64,000 nt of DNA from Bacillus sp. FJAT-28004 (GTDB lineage: Bacteria; Bacillota; Bacilli; Paenibacillales; Paenibacillaceae). This document shows positions 27,901 to 35,829 of the stretch, piece after piece. The stretch lies in NCBI RefSeq assembly GCF_001280845.1, contig NZ_LGHP01000002.1, positions 377,037-441,036 of the forward strand, written 5' to 3'. Within the stretch, counting starts at the first letter, position 1. Each line of letters starts with the position of its first letter. A program made the translations under genes and the position numbers. The notes under the pieces are model-generated. The model was not told the DNA's origin, made no database searches, and was given only the letters and a program-made list of their open reading frames with translations.

Positions 27901-28643
27901 GCGTAACACAAAGTGTATACCAGTCGGTGTATGCCCAAGATTTGACTCTACATTATAATCCAGTGAATGTGCAATTCGATTCGGTTACATCGCTGAAAGA
28001 TGGATTCCAAGTCATTGAACAAAAGGAGACAGCGCCGGGTCAAATTCGAATTATTGCTTCCAGCGTGGAAGCAAGCCAAGGGGTACTTGCCCAAGGCGAT
28101 TTGTTGAATTTCAAATTTACAGCCAAATCTGCAACGGATGCAACGACAATTTCTGTTGACAATGTTGTGATTGCCAACGGACAGGGGAATGAACTGAAGG
28201 TTAACGGAGCCTCCCATGAAATACAAATTAGTAAAACCATTGATAAATCACTCTTGAATGCTTTAATCACAAGCGCTCAGGCCAAGTACGATGCAGCAGT
28301 GGAAGGCAATGGGCACGGCATGTATGTAAATGGATCCAAAGCGGCATTGCAGTCGGCAATCGCTGCGGCCAAAGCGACAGCAAACGATCCGAATGCCACT
28401 CAGCAGCAGGTGGATAGCGCGAAAGCTGCATTGGAAGCGGCCATTCAAGTGTTTGACACCAAGAAAATCAATGCGGATGTCAATAGGGATGGAAATATTT
28501 CTATTGGAGACTTGGCTATTGTTGCAGCGGCTTACGGCAAACAACAAGATCAGGCGGGCTGGAATGAGAAAGCGGATGTAAATAAAGACGGCAAGGTGGA
28601 TATTATAGACCTTGCAATCGTAGCTAAAGCAATCTTGCAATAA
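24906..28643 (+). CDS. Secreted multimodular metallophosphoesterase with LamG, discoidin, cohesin-like and dockerin modules
   Basis: A 1245-residue exported protein from GTG 24906 (GGAGG 9 nt upstream). Modules, with approximate residues: signal peptide 1-24; LamG/concanavalin-like 40-245; FIVAR-like helical 247-323; calcineurin-type phosphoesterase 325-620 with IPGDVTGG, RGNHDMGG, SSHYPIGG and SGHTQYD as metal-binding motifs (first motif is DSDPE rather than D-x-H); fibronectin-like 640-738; bacterial Ig-like 740-833; discoidin/F5-8 type C 836-970; cohesin-like 975-1110 (VSSGQTFDVKMGL, QDLTLHYNPVNVQFDSV); FIVAR 1113-1185; type-I dockerin 1188-1245 with two Ca2+-loop repeats, DVNRDGNISIGDLAIV and DVNKDGKVDIIDLAIV. 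The enzyme should hydrolyse phosphoesters outside the cell, and the dockerin should bind a cohesin. The neighbouring SLH protein is the obvious partner. Confidence 0.8.
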   Translation: MKRILSFTLVLTMMFVMLSNTVSAVTVDNDVVKIDNANPLIASMKFDNNLKDDANQENLKANGNYSYVDAILPGTKALHLESGDDNYVGTTQSLKFGNDSFTTSFWYKGDTNNRQVIVSNKDFTKGSNEGWAIYTSANSVEMNFGFPTAAVKNISFGRDTFNASDWRYVTFVVDREKMLGLLYIDGYKMAETTLGPGSLDTSNPLNIGSDGLGKNGGNSFDIADLNIWKGALSSDVVQANYNSYGVNKVDMNALNDTISEANTIVADGLGNGFSETDFDHLKKVLNTATTVATTQKVKLYTQETINYYERELNNALFIYQKSNKTLTPAGLNMIVDSDPEISSNPASHARIEKDYRTELRLFPQADVLFIPGDVTGGNNANEYVWMSELTKIHTKLTNEGLLNNTKFYMVRGNHDMGGAEQFIPVGSAGAWNESTNSYDNNFFNSAYRVKVKGYNIVGFDGNFNNDNTVKKTNNFLDQIRKEEDYDPTKPIFVSSHYPIGGTVWSSRWSSAASNNVGKYIADNNFSQVVYMSGHTQYDPTDERSHYQGSATYLDSGASSYSSYIDEGPYGGYIEGSYINYKTTPRIVNFIEVYGSKIIIKQYNLSTDEYVGIPSVKIVGEGKDAFTYNKSDIRELIAPQFDEGITVDSYKNNELAFTIKQANDNVRVLEYNIQLINKLTGKVDKSFNSLSLPLDKPFGEYRQYKFTDLSPTTPYILRVFAADSMYNRSSQDIDITAQDVNLNSITAPADLTGVAIATAKTADALGLPKTVSLDTDAGKGDAIVTWDVDASNYDPTVKTVQTFTVNGTVTLPTGVANPSNVSLATSIKVTVNKIPQSQMTATATSEETIGENSAASMAIDGNPQTVWHTKWDKSDVLPQSITLNLGGTYNINNVAYLPRPSGSNGNITGYNVYVSTDGVTFTKVASGTWANDNAEKVATFDSTDASYVKLEATAGTNGWAAAAEINVTISERLASPATTLTGLQQVSSGQTFDVKMGLTGVTQSVYQSVYAQDLTLHYNPVNVQFDSVTSLKDGFQVIEQKETAPGQIRIIASSVEASQGVLAQGDLLNFKFTAKSATDATTISVDNVVIANGQGNELKVNGASHEIQISKTIDKSLLNALITSAQAKYDAAVEGNGHGMYVNGSKAALQSAIAAAKATANDPNATQQQVDSAKAALEAAIQVFDTKKINADVNRDGNISIGDLAIVAAAYGKQQDQAGWNEKADVNKDGKVDIIDLAIVAKAILQ

Positions 28644-28773
28644 ACAAACCCGCTTGCTTTAGCGAAATGTAGAATGAGTTGGTAATGAAATGGGAGGGGA
28701 GATCAATTATCCCCCCTTCCTCACTTCTTCCCTCTCATCAAATAAGACGAGTACAGAAAGGGCGGATGGTCCA

Positions 28774-29925
28774 ATGATGAAAAAACTACTTGCATTTAGT
28801 CTGGCGTTGCTTTTGACCATACTCGTACTTCCCCAAGTCGTTACTCAGGCAAGCTCCGGCTCGAGCTTTTCTCTGTCCATTTCGGATAACAGCATATCCG
28901 CAGGTGATGACTTCCAAGTGACGGTGAGCGGAAAGAAATTAAGCGACTTGTACGCATATGAAGTCAATTTAACCTATGATACCAGCCGTTTGGTGTTTGT
29001 GAAGGGTGTTACCGAAGGCGGCGGTTTTGCCGTGAACCCTATTGTGAACGGGAATAAGATACAAATCGCGCATACGAAAATAGGTAATGCTGCAGGCCAG
29101 AACGGGGATGTAACATTGGCTACGCTGACCTTTCATGCGGCTAGTCAGGGTAAGGCCGATATTGGACTGGACAGCGTGAAAATGGTGAATTCGCAGCTCG
29201 CGACTACGGAAGTTTCAAGCAAAAGCAAAGCATCGGTGAATATAAAAGCGTCGGGTCATGTGGACCGTGTATTCAAGAGCGACATTGTTAATGAAACAAA
29301 ATTGGTTGATACGATTTCGTCCAAAGTAGCGGCAGCTAATAAGTCTGGTGTAAAGGTTGAAATGGCTGACATTAAAGGACATTGGGGCGAAAAGACCATC
29401 GGTGCGTTCGTGAAACTGCAATTTATCAAAGGATATGGGGATGGTACGTTCCATCCGAACGGCAACATTACACGCGCCGAATTTGCAGCGATCATTTCTC
29501 GAGTATTCGATATCAACGGAGGCGGCAATCAGCCGGTCGTTCTGAACGATATTAACCGCCACTGGGGTAAAGACGCCATTGAAAAACTTGCTGGCGCAGG
29601 AGTGATTACCGGATATGATGACGGGACGTTCAAGCCGAACAAAACGATTAACCGTGAAGAAATGGTTGTAATTCTATCCCGTATAGTGGACTTAAGTAAA
29701 GTGGATAAAGATGCTTCCAAAGGCAACTTTGCGGATATAGCAAGCGCAAGCTCTTTTGCAGCAAATCAAATCAAGGATGCGGCAAAAGCGGGCATTATCA
29801 GCGGCAAGGGCAATGGCTTATTTGATCCGAAGGGCAATTCCACACGCGCAGAGGCGCTTACGATCGTTCTGAACGCATTGAAACTTAACCCTCAAATAAA
29901 AACAATCTTGGACAGCTTGAAATAA
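28774..29925 (+). CDS. Cell-surface anchoring protein: cohesin-like domain plus three SLH repeats
   Basis: A 383-residue exported protein; ATG 28774 starts a clear signal peptide (MMKKLLAFSLALLLTILVLP), with AAAGGG upstream. Residues ~27-165 form a cohesin-like beta-sandwich (SISAGDDFQVTVSG, YAYEVNLTYDTSRLVFV, GDVTLATLTFHAA). Residues ~205-380 hold three SLH repeats (DIKGHWGEKTIGAFVKLQFI; DINRHWGKDAIEKLAGAGVI; DIASASSFAANQIKDAAKAG), each with the G-x-G-DGTF-P-x-N/K-x-x-TRAE block; the third is degenerate. SLH repeats hold proteins to pyruvylated wall polymers. With the dockerin protein 130 nt upstream this resembles SLH anchoring scaffoldins of cellulosomes, in a minimal form. The longer frame from 28690 lacks a ribosome site and is not used. 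Confidence 0.85.
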   Translation: MMKKLLAFSLALLLTILVLPQVVTQASSGSSFSLSISDNSISAGDDFQVTVSGKKLSDLYAYEVNLTYDTSRLVFVKGVTEGGGFAVNPIVNGNKIQIAHTKIGNAAGQNGDVTLATLTFHAASQGKADIGLDSVKMVNSQLATTEVSSKSKASVNIKASGHVDRVFKSDIVNETKLVDTISSKVAAANKSGVKVEMADIKGHWGEKTIGAFVKLQFIKGYGDGTFHPNGNITRAEFAAIISRVFDINGGGNQPVVLNDINRHWGKDAIEKLAGAGVITGYDDGTFKPNKTINREEMVVILSRIVDLSKVDKDASKGNFADIASASSFAANQIKDAAKAGIISGKGNGLFDPKGNSTRAEALTIVLNALKLNPQIKTILDSLK

Positions 29926-30022
29926 GTCGAGCAACATGTTCAAGTTGCAGAATGAACGTTCGTAACCGGACAAACTATATTGCAGATTGTAATACTAGCA
30001 TTTCATGAAAAGAGGTTCCGCT

Positions 30023-31114
30023 ATGAAGCAGCGTTCATTTCTGTCCTTGCTCATCATAATGATCTTATTATTTTTTGGGACTGCGACAACTACACTTGCG
30101 CATTCCATAAATATGAATTACTCGGATTTAAACATTGAAGGAAACGAGATTCTCTATGATCTTTTTATTGAACAAAAAGACTTGTTTCAACAATTCGGTA
30201 CTGACTTGGATAGTCTGGTGAACGATGAGCTGGCCTCGCAAAAAATTGAATCCTATCTACAGGAAGGTCTTCGCATAGATGCGGATTCGAAGCCCTTAAC
30301 GATGGAATTGGTTTCGATGAACATGGCGCAAAAGGGTGCCGCGAGAGGCATGGAATTTCAACTGACGTTTATCGCCGATGAAGAATTCGAACAATTTAAT
30401 CTTCATTACAATCTGGTGTTTGATGATGCACCTGCTCATACGAGTGTACTTATGATCCATGTAGGGGATTATTTTCAGCAGGATATGATTAATAGCACTA
30501 ATAGAGATATTCAAATCAACCTTCCCCAAGACCAACAGCAGGGCCAGACCAAGGACCTTCCCCAGCCTAAGATTGGCGCTGTTTTGTGGAAATACTTTGT
30601 ACTTGGAATCGAACACATTTTGCTCGGTTTTGATCATTTGCTGTTTTTGTTATCCTTAGTATTAATCGCAACTCGCTTCAAGGATGCGTTGAAAATTGTT
30701 ACTGCTTTTACAATCGCTCACAGCATCACACTGTTCTTGGTGGCGACGGGCCGCATTCAGGTCATCCCGTACTGGGTCGAAGCTTTGGTTGCCCTGACGA
30801 TTTGTTATGTGGCAGTAGAAAATATTTTTGTTCAAAAGGCGAAATGGCGTTGGGTAATGACAGCCATATTTGGCCTGATTCACGGTATGGGCTTCGCCGG
30901 GGCATTGGCCGAAACGGGACTTCCAAAGAGCAATATGATTGGCACGCTCCTGATGTTCAATTTAGGTGTAGAAACGGGCCAACTGATGGTCTTATGCCTA
31001 TTACTGCCCCTCTTGATTTGGCTGCGAAGGTTCCCGTGGTATCGTAAAATGATGATTGTAACGTCTTGCCTTATTTTTGTGCTGGCATTTTATTGGTTGA
31101 TTCAAAGATTGTAA
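30023..31114 (+). CDS. HupE/UreJ-2-type membrane protein
   Basis: A 363-residue protein with a signal peptide, an extracellular domain of ~150 residues (GNEILYDLFIEQKDLFQQFG) and a C-terminal six- to seven-helix membrane domain starting near residue 185. The membrane part carries the HupE/UreJ histidine motifs GIEHILLGFDHLLFLLSLVL, FTIAHSITLF and GLIHGMGFAGAL. HupE/UreJ proteins are thought to move nickel or cobalt; the long-N-terminus subgroup is not characterised. Start ATG 30023 is preferred (AGAGG 7 nt upstream) to 30005. It follows the SLH gene by ~100 nt and could be co-transcribed. Confidence 0.75.
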   Translation: MKQRSFLSLLIIMILLFFGTATTTLAHSINMNYSDLNIEGNEILYDLFIEQKDLFQQFGTDLDSLVNDELASQKIESYLQEGLRIDADSKPLTMELVSMNMAQKGAARGMEFQLTFIADEEFEQFNLHYNLVFDDAPAHTSVLMIHVGDYFQQDMINSTNRDIQINLPQDQQQGQTKDLPQPKIGAVLWKYFVLGIEHILLGFDHLLFLLSLVLIATRFKDALKIVTAFTIAHSITLFLVATGRIQVIPYWVEALVALTICYVAVENIFVQKAKWRWVMTAIFGLIHGMGFAGALAETGLPKSNMIGTLLMFNLGVETGQLMVLCLLLPLLIWLRRFPWYRKMMIVTSCLIFVLAFYWLIQRL

Positions 31115-31139
31115 TTAGGCCATTATTTGATCAATACGA

Positions 31140-31173
31140 GAGTTAGCAGTATTTTTGCTAGCTCTTTTTTTTA
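31140..31173 (+). terminator. Terminator of the HupE-like gene
   Basis: GAGTTAGCA pairs with TGCTAGCTC (one mismatch) across 7 nt, followed by T9. Confidence 0.85.
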
Positions 31174-31252
31174 TTATTGCGGGTCTAACTTTATGAGGGC
31201 GTCTTTTTAATTTATGGAAAGGTAAACCCCAAAGCGTTAAAACGTACGGTTA

Positions 31253-31285
31253 CAAAAAGACCGGAAGCAGCTTGCCTCCGGTTTT
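31253..31285 (-). terminator. Terminator of the minus-strand gene at 31298-31900
   Basis: On the minus strand ACCGGA and GCAAGC form a stem with GCTGC and TCCGGT, followed by CTTTTTG. It faces the HupE terminator. Confidence 0.75.
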
Positions 31286-31297
31286 GATCTTCAATAT

Positions 31298-31900
31298 TCA
31301 ATTATTAACGACGTTCGCAATGTACGCCCCCATTTTGGAAACTCGTGCGCCATCCTTCGCGGGAACCGTATTCGTCACGCCCCAAAAGTCGCCCGCAATC
31401 GTTTCTTCGCCTGGGAACGCGTACAAGTCCAGATCGTGCAAAATTCTATGCATAAACTTCAACGCTTCCGGGTCGTGCTTCTCCTTCGCAATCCAGGCTA
31501 GTTCGATAAGGGTCGCTATATCAATTTCAAGCCCTTGAATGGAATATAATTCTTTGCCGATATTGCGGTACTTTTGCTCGTTGAATACTTCCGATCTCAA
31601 AAATTTGTCCCAAGCTGCGCCGTTAGGGTCAGTGAAGCGATCAATACCGCCGCCTGTTACTTCCAGATCGAACGCCGCGTGAAATTCTTTCAACGTATTA
31701 ATAGCGCGGGTTTCCGACGAATATTCAAGAAAATCAACATGCGGTACTCGTGCGGGCGTTTCCTTTACGACTTCCGCCGCTTGTACCGTTTGTGTATCAA
31801 TGTTCCCCATTACATAAGTAATGCCCCAAGCCATGCCTCCGAAAACCAATGTGAAGGCGATAGAGGCGCCAATAATGTTTAATTTTAAGTTTGTTTTCAT
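31298..31900 (-). CDS. Membrane-anchored or secreted protein of unknown function
   Basis: A 200-residue protein. The start ATG at 31900 has AAGGGGGAA 7 nt upstream; the longer frame to 31999 has none. The N-terminus MKTNLKLNIIGASIAFTLVF is a signal or single membrane segment; the rest is mostly helical (ETRAINTLKEFHAAFDLEV, DIATLIELAWIAKEKHD, LKFMHRILHDLDLYAF). No named family recognised. It is homologous over most of its length to the decayed gene at 18601-19343 and, like it, has more CG dinucleotides than its neighbours, so both may come from the same kind of mobile DNA. It stands alone with its own terminator. Confidence 0.65.
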   Translation of the reverse strand: MKTNLKLNIIGASIAFTLVFGGMAWGITYVMGNIDTQTVQAAEVVKETPARVPHVDFLEYSSETRAINTLKEFHAAFDLEVTGGGIDRFTDPNGAAWDKFLRSEVFNEQKYRNIGKELYSIQGLEIDIATLIELAWIAKEKHDPEALKFMHRILHDLDLYAFPGEETIAGDFWGVTNTVPAKDGARVSKMGAYIANVVNN

Positions 31901-32001
31901 ATGTAAGTTCCCCCTTGATGTTACATTGCCTATATGTATACACTTCATCTTACGAAAAGTTTCATTAGCAGGAAATAAAAAACGGATAGAAAGACTCAAA
32001 T

Positions 32002-32066
32002 AGTCAAAATTTCACTTGCCTAAAGTCAGTATTCCTCCTTTGAATTGTCACTATTTACTCTATAGT
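32002..32066 (+). promoter_or_regulatory. Activator site and promoter (copy a) before GH95
   Basis: AGTCAAAATTTCAC starts at 32002, a second copy AGTCAGTATTCC at 32024 (22 bp later), and a -10-like TATAGT at 32061, 59 bp from the first. The -35 region is poor. Same layout as at 34594, 41498 and 43401. Confidence 0.6.
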
Positions 32067-32155
32067 AGAATGATTACTGTTTTATATTTCAGCATAATTA
32101 GTGTTATAAGATTCTAGTTCTTCGTTTTGTACGAAGTAATCAGGAGTGATAAAAT

Positions 32156-34477
32156 ATGGGGATTAACAATTATAGATTAATAGAAAATCGGCCTGCTGGT
32201 TTGTGGACAGAGGCATTTCCGATCGGCAATGGACGCTTGGGCGGCATGGTATTTGGTGGTATTCAGACCGAAAGAATTCAATTAAATGAAGACTCAATCT
32301 GGTATGGAGGACCGAAAGGGAATGATAATCCGGCAGCCATAGGAAAACTAAAGGAAATTAGAAGCTTATTGCTGGAAGGAGAACCGCAGGAAGCAGAAAG
32401 ATTAGCTTTGTTGAATATGACCAATGCTCCGCATTATTTTGGTCCTTATCAGCCGCTAGGTGATTTAACGATTAAGACGGAAGGTCATCATAACGCCTCG
32501 GACTATCAGCGAGAGTTGGATCTTCAGTCCGGCATCAACTGTATTGAATATAAGTCTGAATATAAGGCTGAGCCTATTCATTATCGGCGTGAGGTCTTTT
32601 CAAGTGCAGCAGACCAAGTATTAATCATTCGTCTAACCGCTTCGCAGCAGGCTGCTCTTACTTTGACTGCTCGTTTGAGTCGTAGGCCATTCGAGGGGGA
32701 ACTTTGCTGTGAGGCAGACGGTATTTTGACAATGAAGGGACAATGCGGGCAAGGTGGCATTCATTACGCAGCTGTATTACAGGCGGTCGTGGATGGAGGC
32801 GAGATACAGACTGTTGGGAACTATTTAGACATCCGTCAAGCGAGTTCAGTTACATTGATATTAGCGGCACAGACCTCGTTCCGGTGCTCGGACCCTTGCC
32901 AAGAGGCGCTCAAACAGGTGGAACTGGCTGCTTCATTGCCATATGCAGAGCTTAGGAATAGGCATGTTCAGAATCACAGTCATTTATTCGATAGAGTCTC
33001 ACTAACATTAGGCTCTGATGCTGAGGAAGAGCTTAAGCTTGAACTTGATCAAAAACCTACCTCTGAGCGGCTATTGCAATATCAGCAGGGTCATGCAGAT
33101 CTAGGTCTTGAAGCGCTGTTCTATCTATACGGACGTTATTTGCTTATTGCAAGCTCAAGGCCTGGAAGCTTACCGGCTAATTTACAGGGAATATGGAATG
33201 AAAGCTTCACACCTCCTTGGGAATCAGATTTCCATCTCAATATCAATTTGCAGATGAATTACTGGATGGCGGAGGCTGGCAATTTGCCGGAATGTCACGA
33301 GCCGCTGTTCGATCTCATCGATCGGCTGATGGTTAACGGTCGAGAAACGGCACGTAAATTATATGGTGCAAGAGGATTTGTAGCTCATTCCGTCACCAAT
33401 CTGTGGGCGGAAACAGGGATATTCTGTGCATGGACTCCAGCAATCTTCTGGCCATCAGGTGGCGCTTGGCTTGCCCTTCATTTATGGGAGCATTACAGAT
33501 ACAACGGTAAGGTATCGTTTCTACGTGAACGAGCCTATCCGGTGCTGAAGGAGGCTTCACTTTTTTTCCTCGATTATCTGATCGAAGATGACAAGGGCAG
33601 GCTTTTAACCGCGCCATCCCTTTCTCCAGAGAACAGTTATGTATCAGAAAGTGGAACAATCGGGTCGTTATGCGTGGGTCCTTCTATGGATTCTCAGATT
33701 CTATATGCGTTATTTAGCGCCTGTATCGAGTCAGCAGAAATTCTTGATCTTGATCCAATGCTTCAAGTGGAATGGATGGAAGCTCGGAGCAGACTTCCTA
33801 AGCCGGAGATTGGTCAGTACGGTCAAATTATGGAATGGGCGATTGATTATGAGGAGGCTGAACCTGGACATCGCCACATTTCACATCTATTCGCCCTGCA
33901 TCCGGGAGAACAAATTATTGCTCATCGAATGCCTGAATTAGGAGAAGGCGCTCGGCGTACGCTCGAGAGGAGATTGGCGCATGGTGGCGGTCATACTGGA
34001 TGGAGTCAGGCCTGGATCGCGAATTTCTGGACGAGGTTAGGTGACAGTGATAAAGCTCATAAAAGCTTGCAAGATTTATTGCGTAAAGCCGTTCATCCCA
34101 ATTTATTCGGTGACCATCCACCATTTCAAATTGACGCTAATTTTGGAGGGGCAGCTGCTATTCAAGATATGTTATTGCAATCGCATGGAGGCGAGCTTGT
34201 TTTGCTGCCAGCACTTCCTTCCACATGGTCCTCTGGCATGATTACAGGCTTACGGGCAAGGGGAGGGTTCATTGTTGATATCGAATGGTTGGATGGACAG
34301 CTAAAGGAAGCCAAGATTCGTACCGAGTCTGGCGGGAAGCTTGCTATTTATAGCGATGTACGGCTAGAGGTTCGTGATATGGAACATAAACTTATATTGG
34401 CTGAATGGACGGATTGTACCTATCAATTTGTGATTCCGCCTGGAGCTATGTACCTTCTTAAGCTTGTAAAAGAGTAG
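32156..34477 (+). CDS. GH95 alpha-L-fucosidase (or alpha-L-galactosidase)
   Basis: A 773-residue cytoplasmic glycosidase with no signal peptide. The family N-terminus is clear (WTEAFPIGNGRLGGMVFGG, then RIQLNEDSIWYGGP). The (alpha/alpha)6 barrel carries LQGIWNESFTPPWESDFHLN and NINLQMNYW, where the two Asn of the H-x-N-x-N stretch act with a downstream carboxylate in the inverting mechanism; HLFALHPGEQI and NFGGAAAIQDMLLQS are further family blocks. GH95 removes terminal alpha-1,2-linked L-fucose; some members act on L-galactose. With two GH29 enzymes nearby, fucosidase is the more likely activity. Own promoter (copy a) and own terminator. Confidence 0.9.
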   Translation: MGINNYRLIENRPAGLWTEAFPIGNGRLGGMVFGGIQTERIQLNEDSIWYGGPKGNDNPAAIGKLKEIRSLLLEGEPQEAERLALLNMTNAPHYFGPYQPLGDLTIKTEGHHNASDYQRELDLQSGINCIEYKSEYKAEPIHYRREVFSSAADQVLIIRLTASQQAALTLTARLSRRPFEGELCCEADGILTMKGQCGQGGIHYAAVLQAVVDGGEIQTVGNYLDIRQASSVTLILAAQTSFRCSDPCQEALKQVELAASLPYAELRNRHVQNHSHLFDRVSLTLGSDAEEELKLELDQKPTSERLLQYQQGHADLGLEALFYLYGRYLLIASSRPGSLPANLQGIWNESFTPPWESDFHLNINLQMNYWMAEAGNLPECHEPLFDLIDRLMVNGRETARKLYGARGFVAHSVTNLWAETGIFCAWTPAIFWPSGGAWLALHLWEHYRYNGKVSFLRERAYPVLKEASLFFLDYLIEDDKGRLLTAPSLSPENSYVSESGTIGSLCVGPSMDSQILYALFSACIESAEILDLDPMLQVEWMEARSRLPKPEIGQYGQIMEWAIDYEEAEPGHRHISHLFALHPGEQIIAHRMPELGEGARRTLERRLAHGGGHTGWSQAWIANFWTRLGDSDKAHKSLQDLLRKAVHPNLFGDHPPFQIDANFGGAAAIQDMLLQSHGGELVLLPALPSTWSSGMITGLRARGGFIVDIEWLDGQLKEAKIRTESGGKLAIYSDVRLEVRDMEHKLILAEWTDCTYQFVIPPGAMYLLKLVKE

Positions 34478-34515
34478 ACTCAATACATGTAAGGCTAATA
34501 TTTAGGGTCAATAAG

Positions 34516-34557
34516 AGGTTTCCGAAGCTTGAAAGCGGCTTTGGAAACCTTTTTTTA
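34516..34557 (+). terminator. Terminator of GH95
   Basis: AGGTTTCC with AAGC pairs with GCTT and GGAAACCT, followed by T7. Confidence 0.9.
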
Positions 34558-34593
34558 TATTCTAATAATTGATAATGCGAAGTTTTTAAAAAA

Positions 34594-34658
34594 AGTCAAA
34601 ATAGTGCACATTCCTGCTAAAATTCATTCTCATTAAACGATCATTCTTTCGTTATGAT
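34594..34658 (+). promoter_or_regulatory. Activator site and promoter (copy b) before GH88
   Basis: AGTCAAAATAGTGCA at 34594, weaker repeat GCTAAAATTC at 34616, TATGAT at 34653: spacings 22 and 59 bp as in the other three copies. Confidence 0.6.
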
Positions 34659-34701
34659 TGAGCATAACTAATAAATTGATGAATAAAGGGGGTCTAGCAT
34701 C

Positions 34702-35829
34702 GTGTGGAAAACGGCTATTGATGATGCTATTGCAAAGACGCTAAAAAATATAGAGAGATTTGAGGGTAAGTTTCCTCATGTTAGCAGTAATGGAAAATAT
34801 GAATTGAATGAAAATAATGATTGGACCAATGGTTTCTGGAGCGGGATGCTTTGGTTATGCTACGAATATTCACAGGACGAACGGTTTCGAAATGCGGCGG
34901 ATAAGACGGTTACAAGTTTCTCTAAACGATTGAAAGACCACGTTGTGCTCGATCATCATGATATCGGTTTTTTATACTCATTGTCCTCCAAAGCACAATG
35001 GATCGTGGAGAAGGATGAATCAGCCCGTCAATTAACGCTGCAAGCAGCTGACTTGCTTATGAACCGATGGTGTGAACCTGGAGGCTACATTCAAGCTTGG
35101 GGACAAAAGGGAGATGCAAAAGAGGGCGGCCGGATAATCATTGATTGTCTATTAAACCTTCCATTGTTGTATTGGGCGAGCGAACAGACAGGAAATCCAT
35201 CCTATTTGGAGGCAGCTCGTACACAAGCAGAAAAATCAAGGCGTTACCTAGTAAGAGGGGATGACAGCTCCTATCATACGTTCTTCTTTAATCCGGAAAC
35301 GGGTGAACCGATCGGAGGGGCGACGCATCAAGGTTATACGAACGGATCAACTTGGACAAGGGGACAAGCTTGGGGTGTATATGGATTCGCACTCTCTTAT
35401 CGCTACACGAAGGATATCAAATTCCTCGAAACCTCAAAGCGCCTTGCTCGTTATTTCCTTGAACAATTGCCAGACGACCATGTAGCTTATTGGGACTTTA
35501 ATGCTCCTACCCGGAAAGATACATTCAGAGATAGCTCAGCCTCTGCGATTGTCGCTGCGGGTTTATTAGAACTCCTATCCCTCATGGAGGAGCAAGACCC
35601 TGAACGTCTCTATTTCCAAGAACAACTTGAGAAATCGATGACCTCACTCGTTCAGAGATACGCGACGACCTTAGAAGAAGACGCAGAGGGACTGCTTAAG
35701 CATGGATCGTATTATGTGCACGGAGGAATATCACCAGATGACTATATGATCTGGGGGGATTATTATTATCTGGAAGCGCTAATGAGGCTTGAGAAGGGTA
35801 TGGGAGGTTATTGGTATGAACGTAAATAA
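34702..35829 (+). CDS. ugl: GH88 unsaturated glucuronyl hydrolase
   Basis: A 375-residue cytoplasmic enzyme from GTG 34702 (GGGGG upstream). It matches the well-studied unsaturated glucuronyl hydrolase of Bacillus sp. GL1 over its whole length as I remember that sequence (~377 residues), including VLDHHDIGFLYSLSSKAQW and GGRIIIDCLLNLPLLYWA, which contain the two catalytic Asp (Asp88 and Asp149 in GL1 numbering), RGDDSSYHTFFF, and GGISPDDYMIWGDYYYLEAL. The enzyme hydrates the delta-4,5 double bond of unsaturated uronyl residues left by polysaccharide lyases, releasing the sugar. It overlaps the start of a lyase-type gene by 14 nt, so the two products are made together. Confidence 0.93.
   Translation: MWKTAIDDAIAKTLKNIERFEGKFPHVSSNGKYELNENNDWTNGFWSGMLWLCYEYSQDERFRNAADKTVTSFSKRLKDHVVLDHHDIGFLYSLSSKAQWIVEKDESARQLTLQAADLLMNRWCEPGGYIQAWGQKGDAKEGGRIIIDCLLNLPLLYWASEQTGNPSYLEAARTQAEKSRRYLVRGDDSSYHTFFFNPETGEPIGGATHQGYTNGSTWTRGQAWGVYGFALSYRYTKDIKFLETSKRLARYFLEQLPDDHVAYWDFNAPTRKDTFRDSSASAIVAAGLLELLSLMEEQDPERLYFQEQLEKSMTSLVQRYATTLEEDAEGLLKHGSYYVHGGISPDDYMIWGDYYYLEALMRLEKGMGGYWYERK

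Noticed and set aside
28263..28640. 125-codon minus-strand frame inside the dockerin region, and similar long antisense frames at 37073-37507, 44034-44525 and 49878-50492
   Set aside because: All lie opposite well-supported genes and show compositional shadows without ribosome sites.
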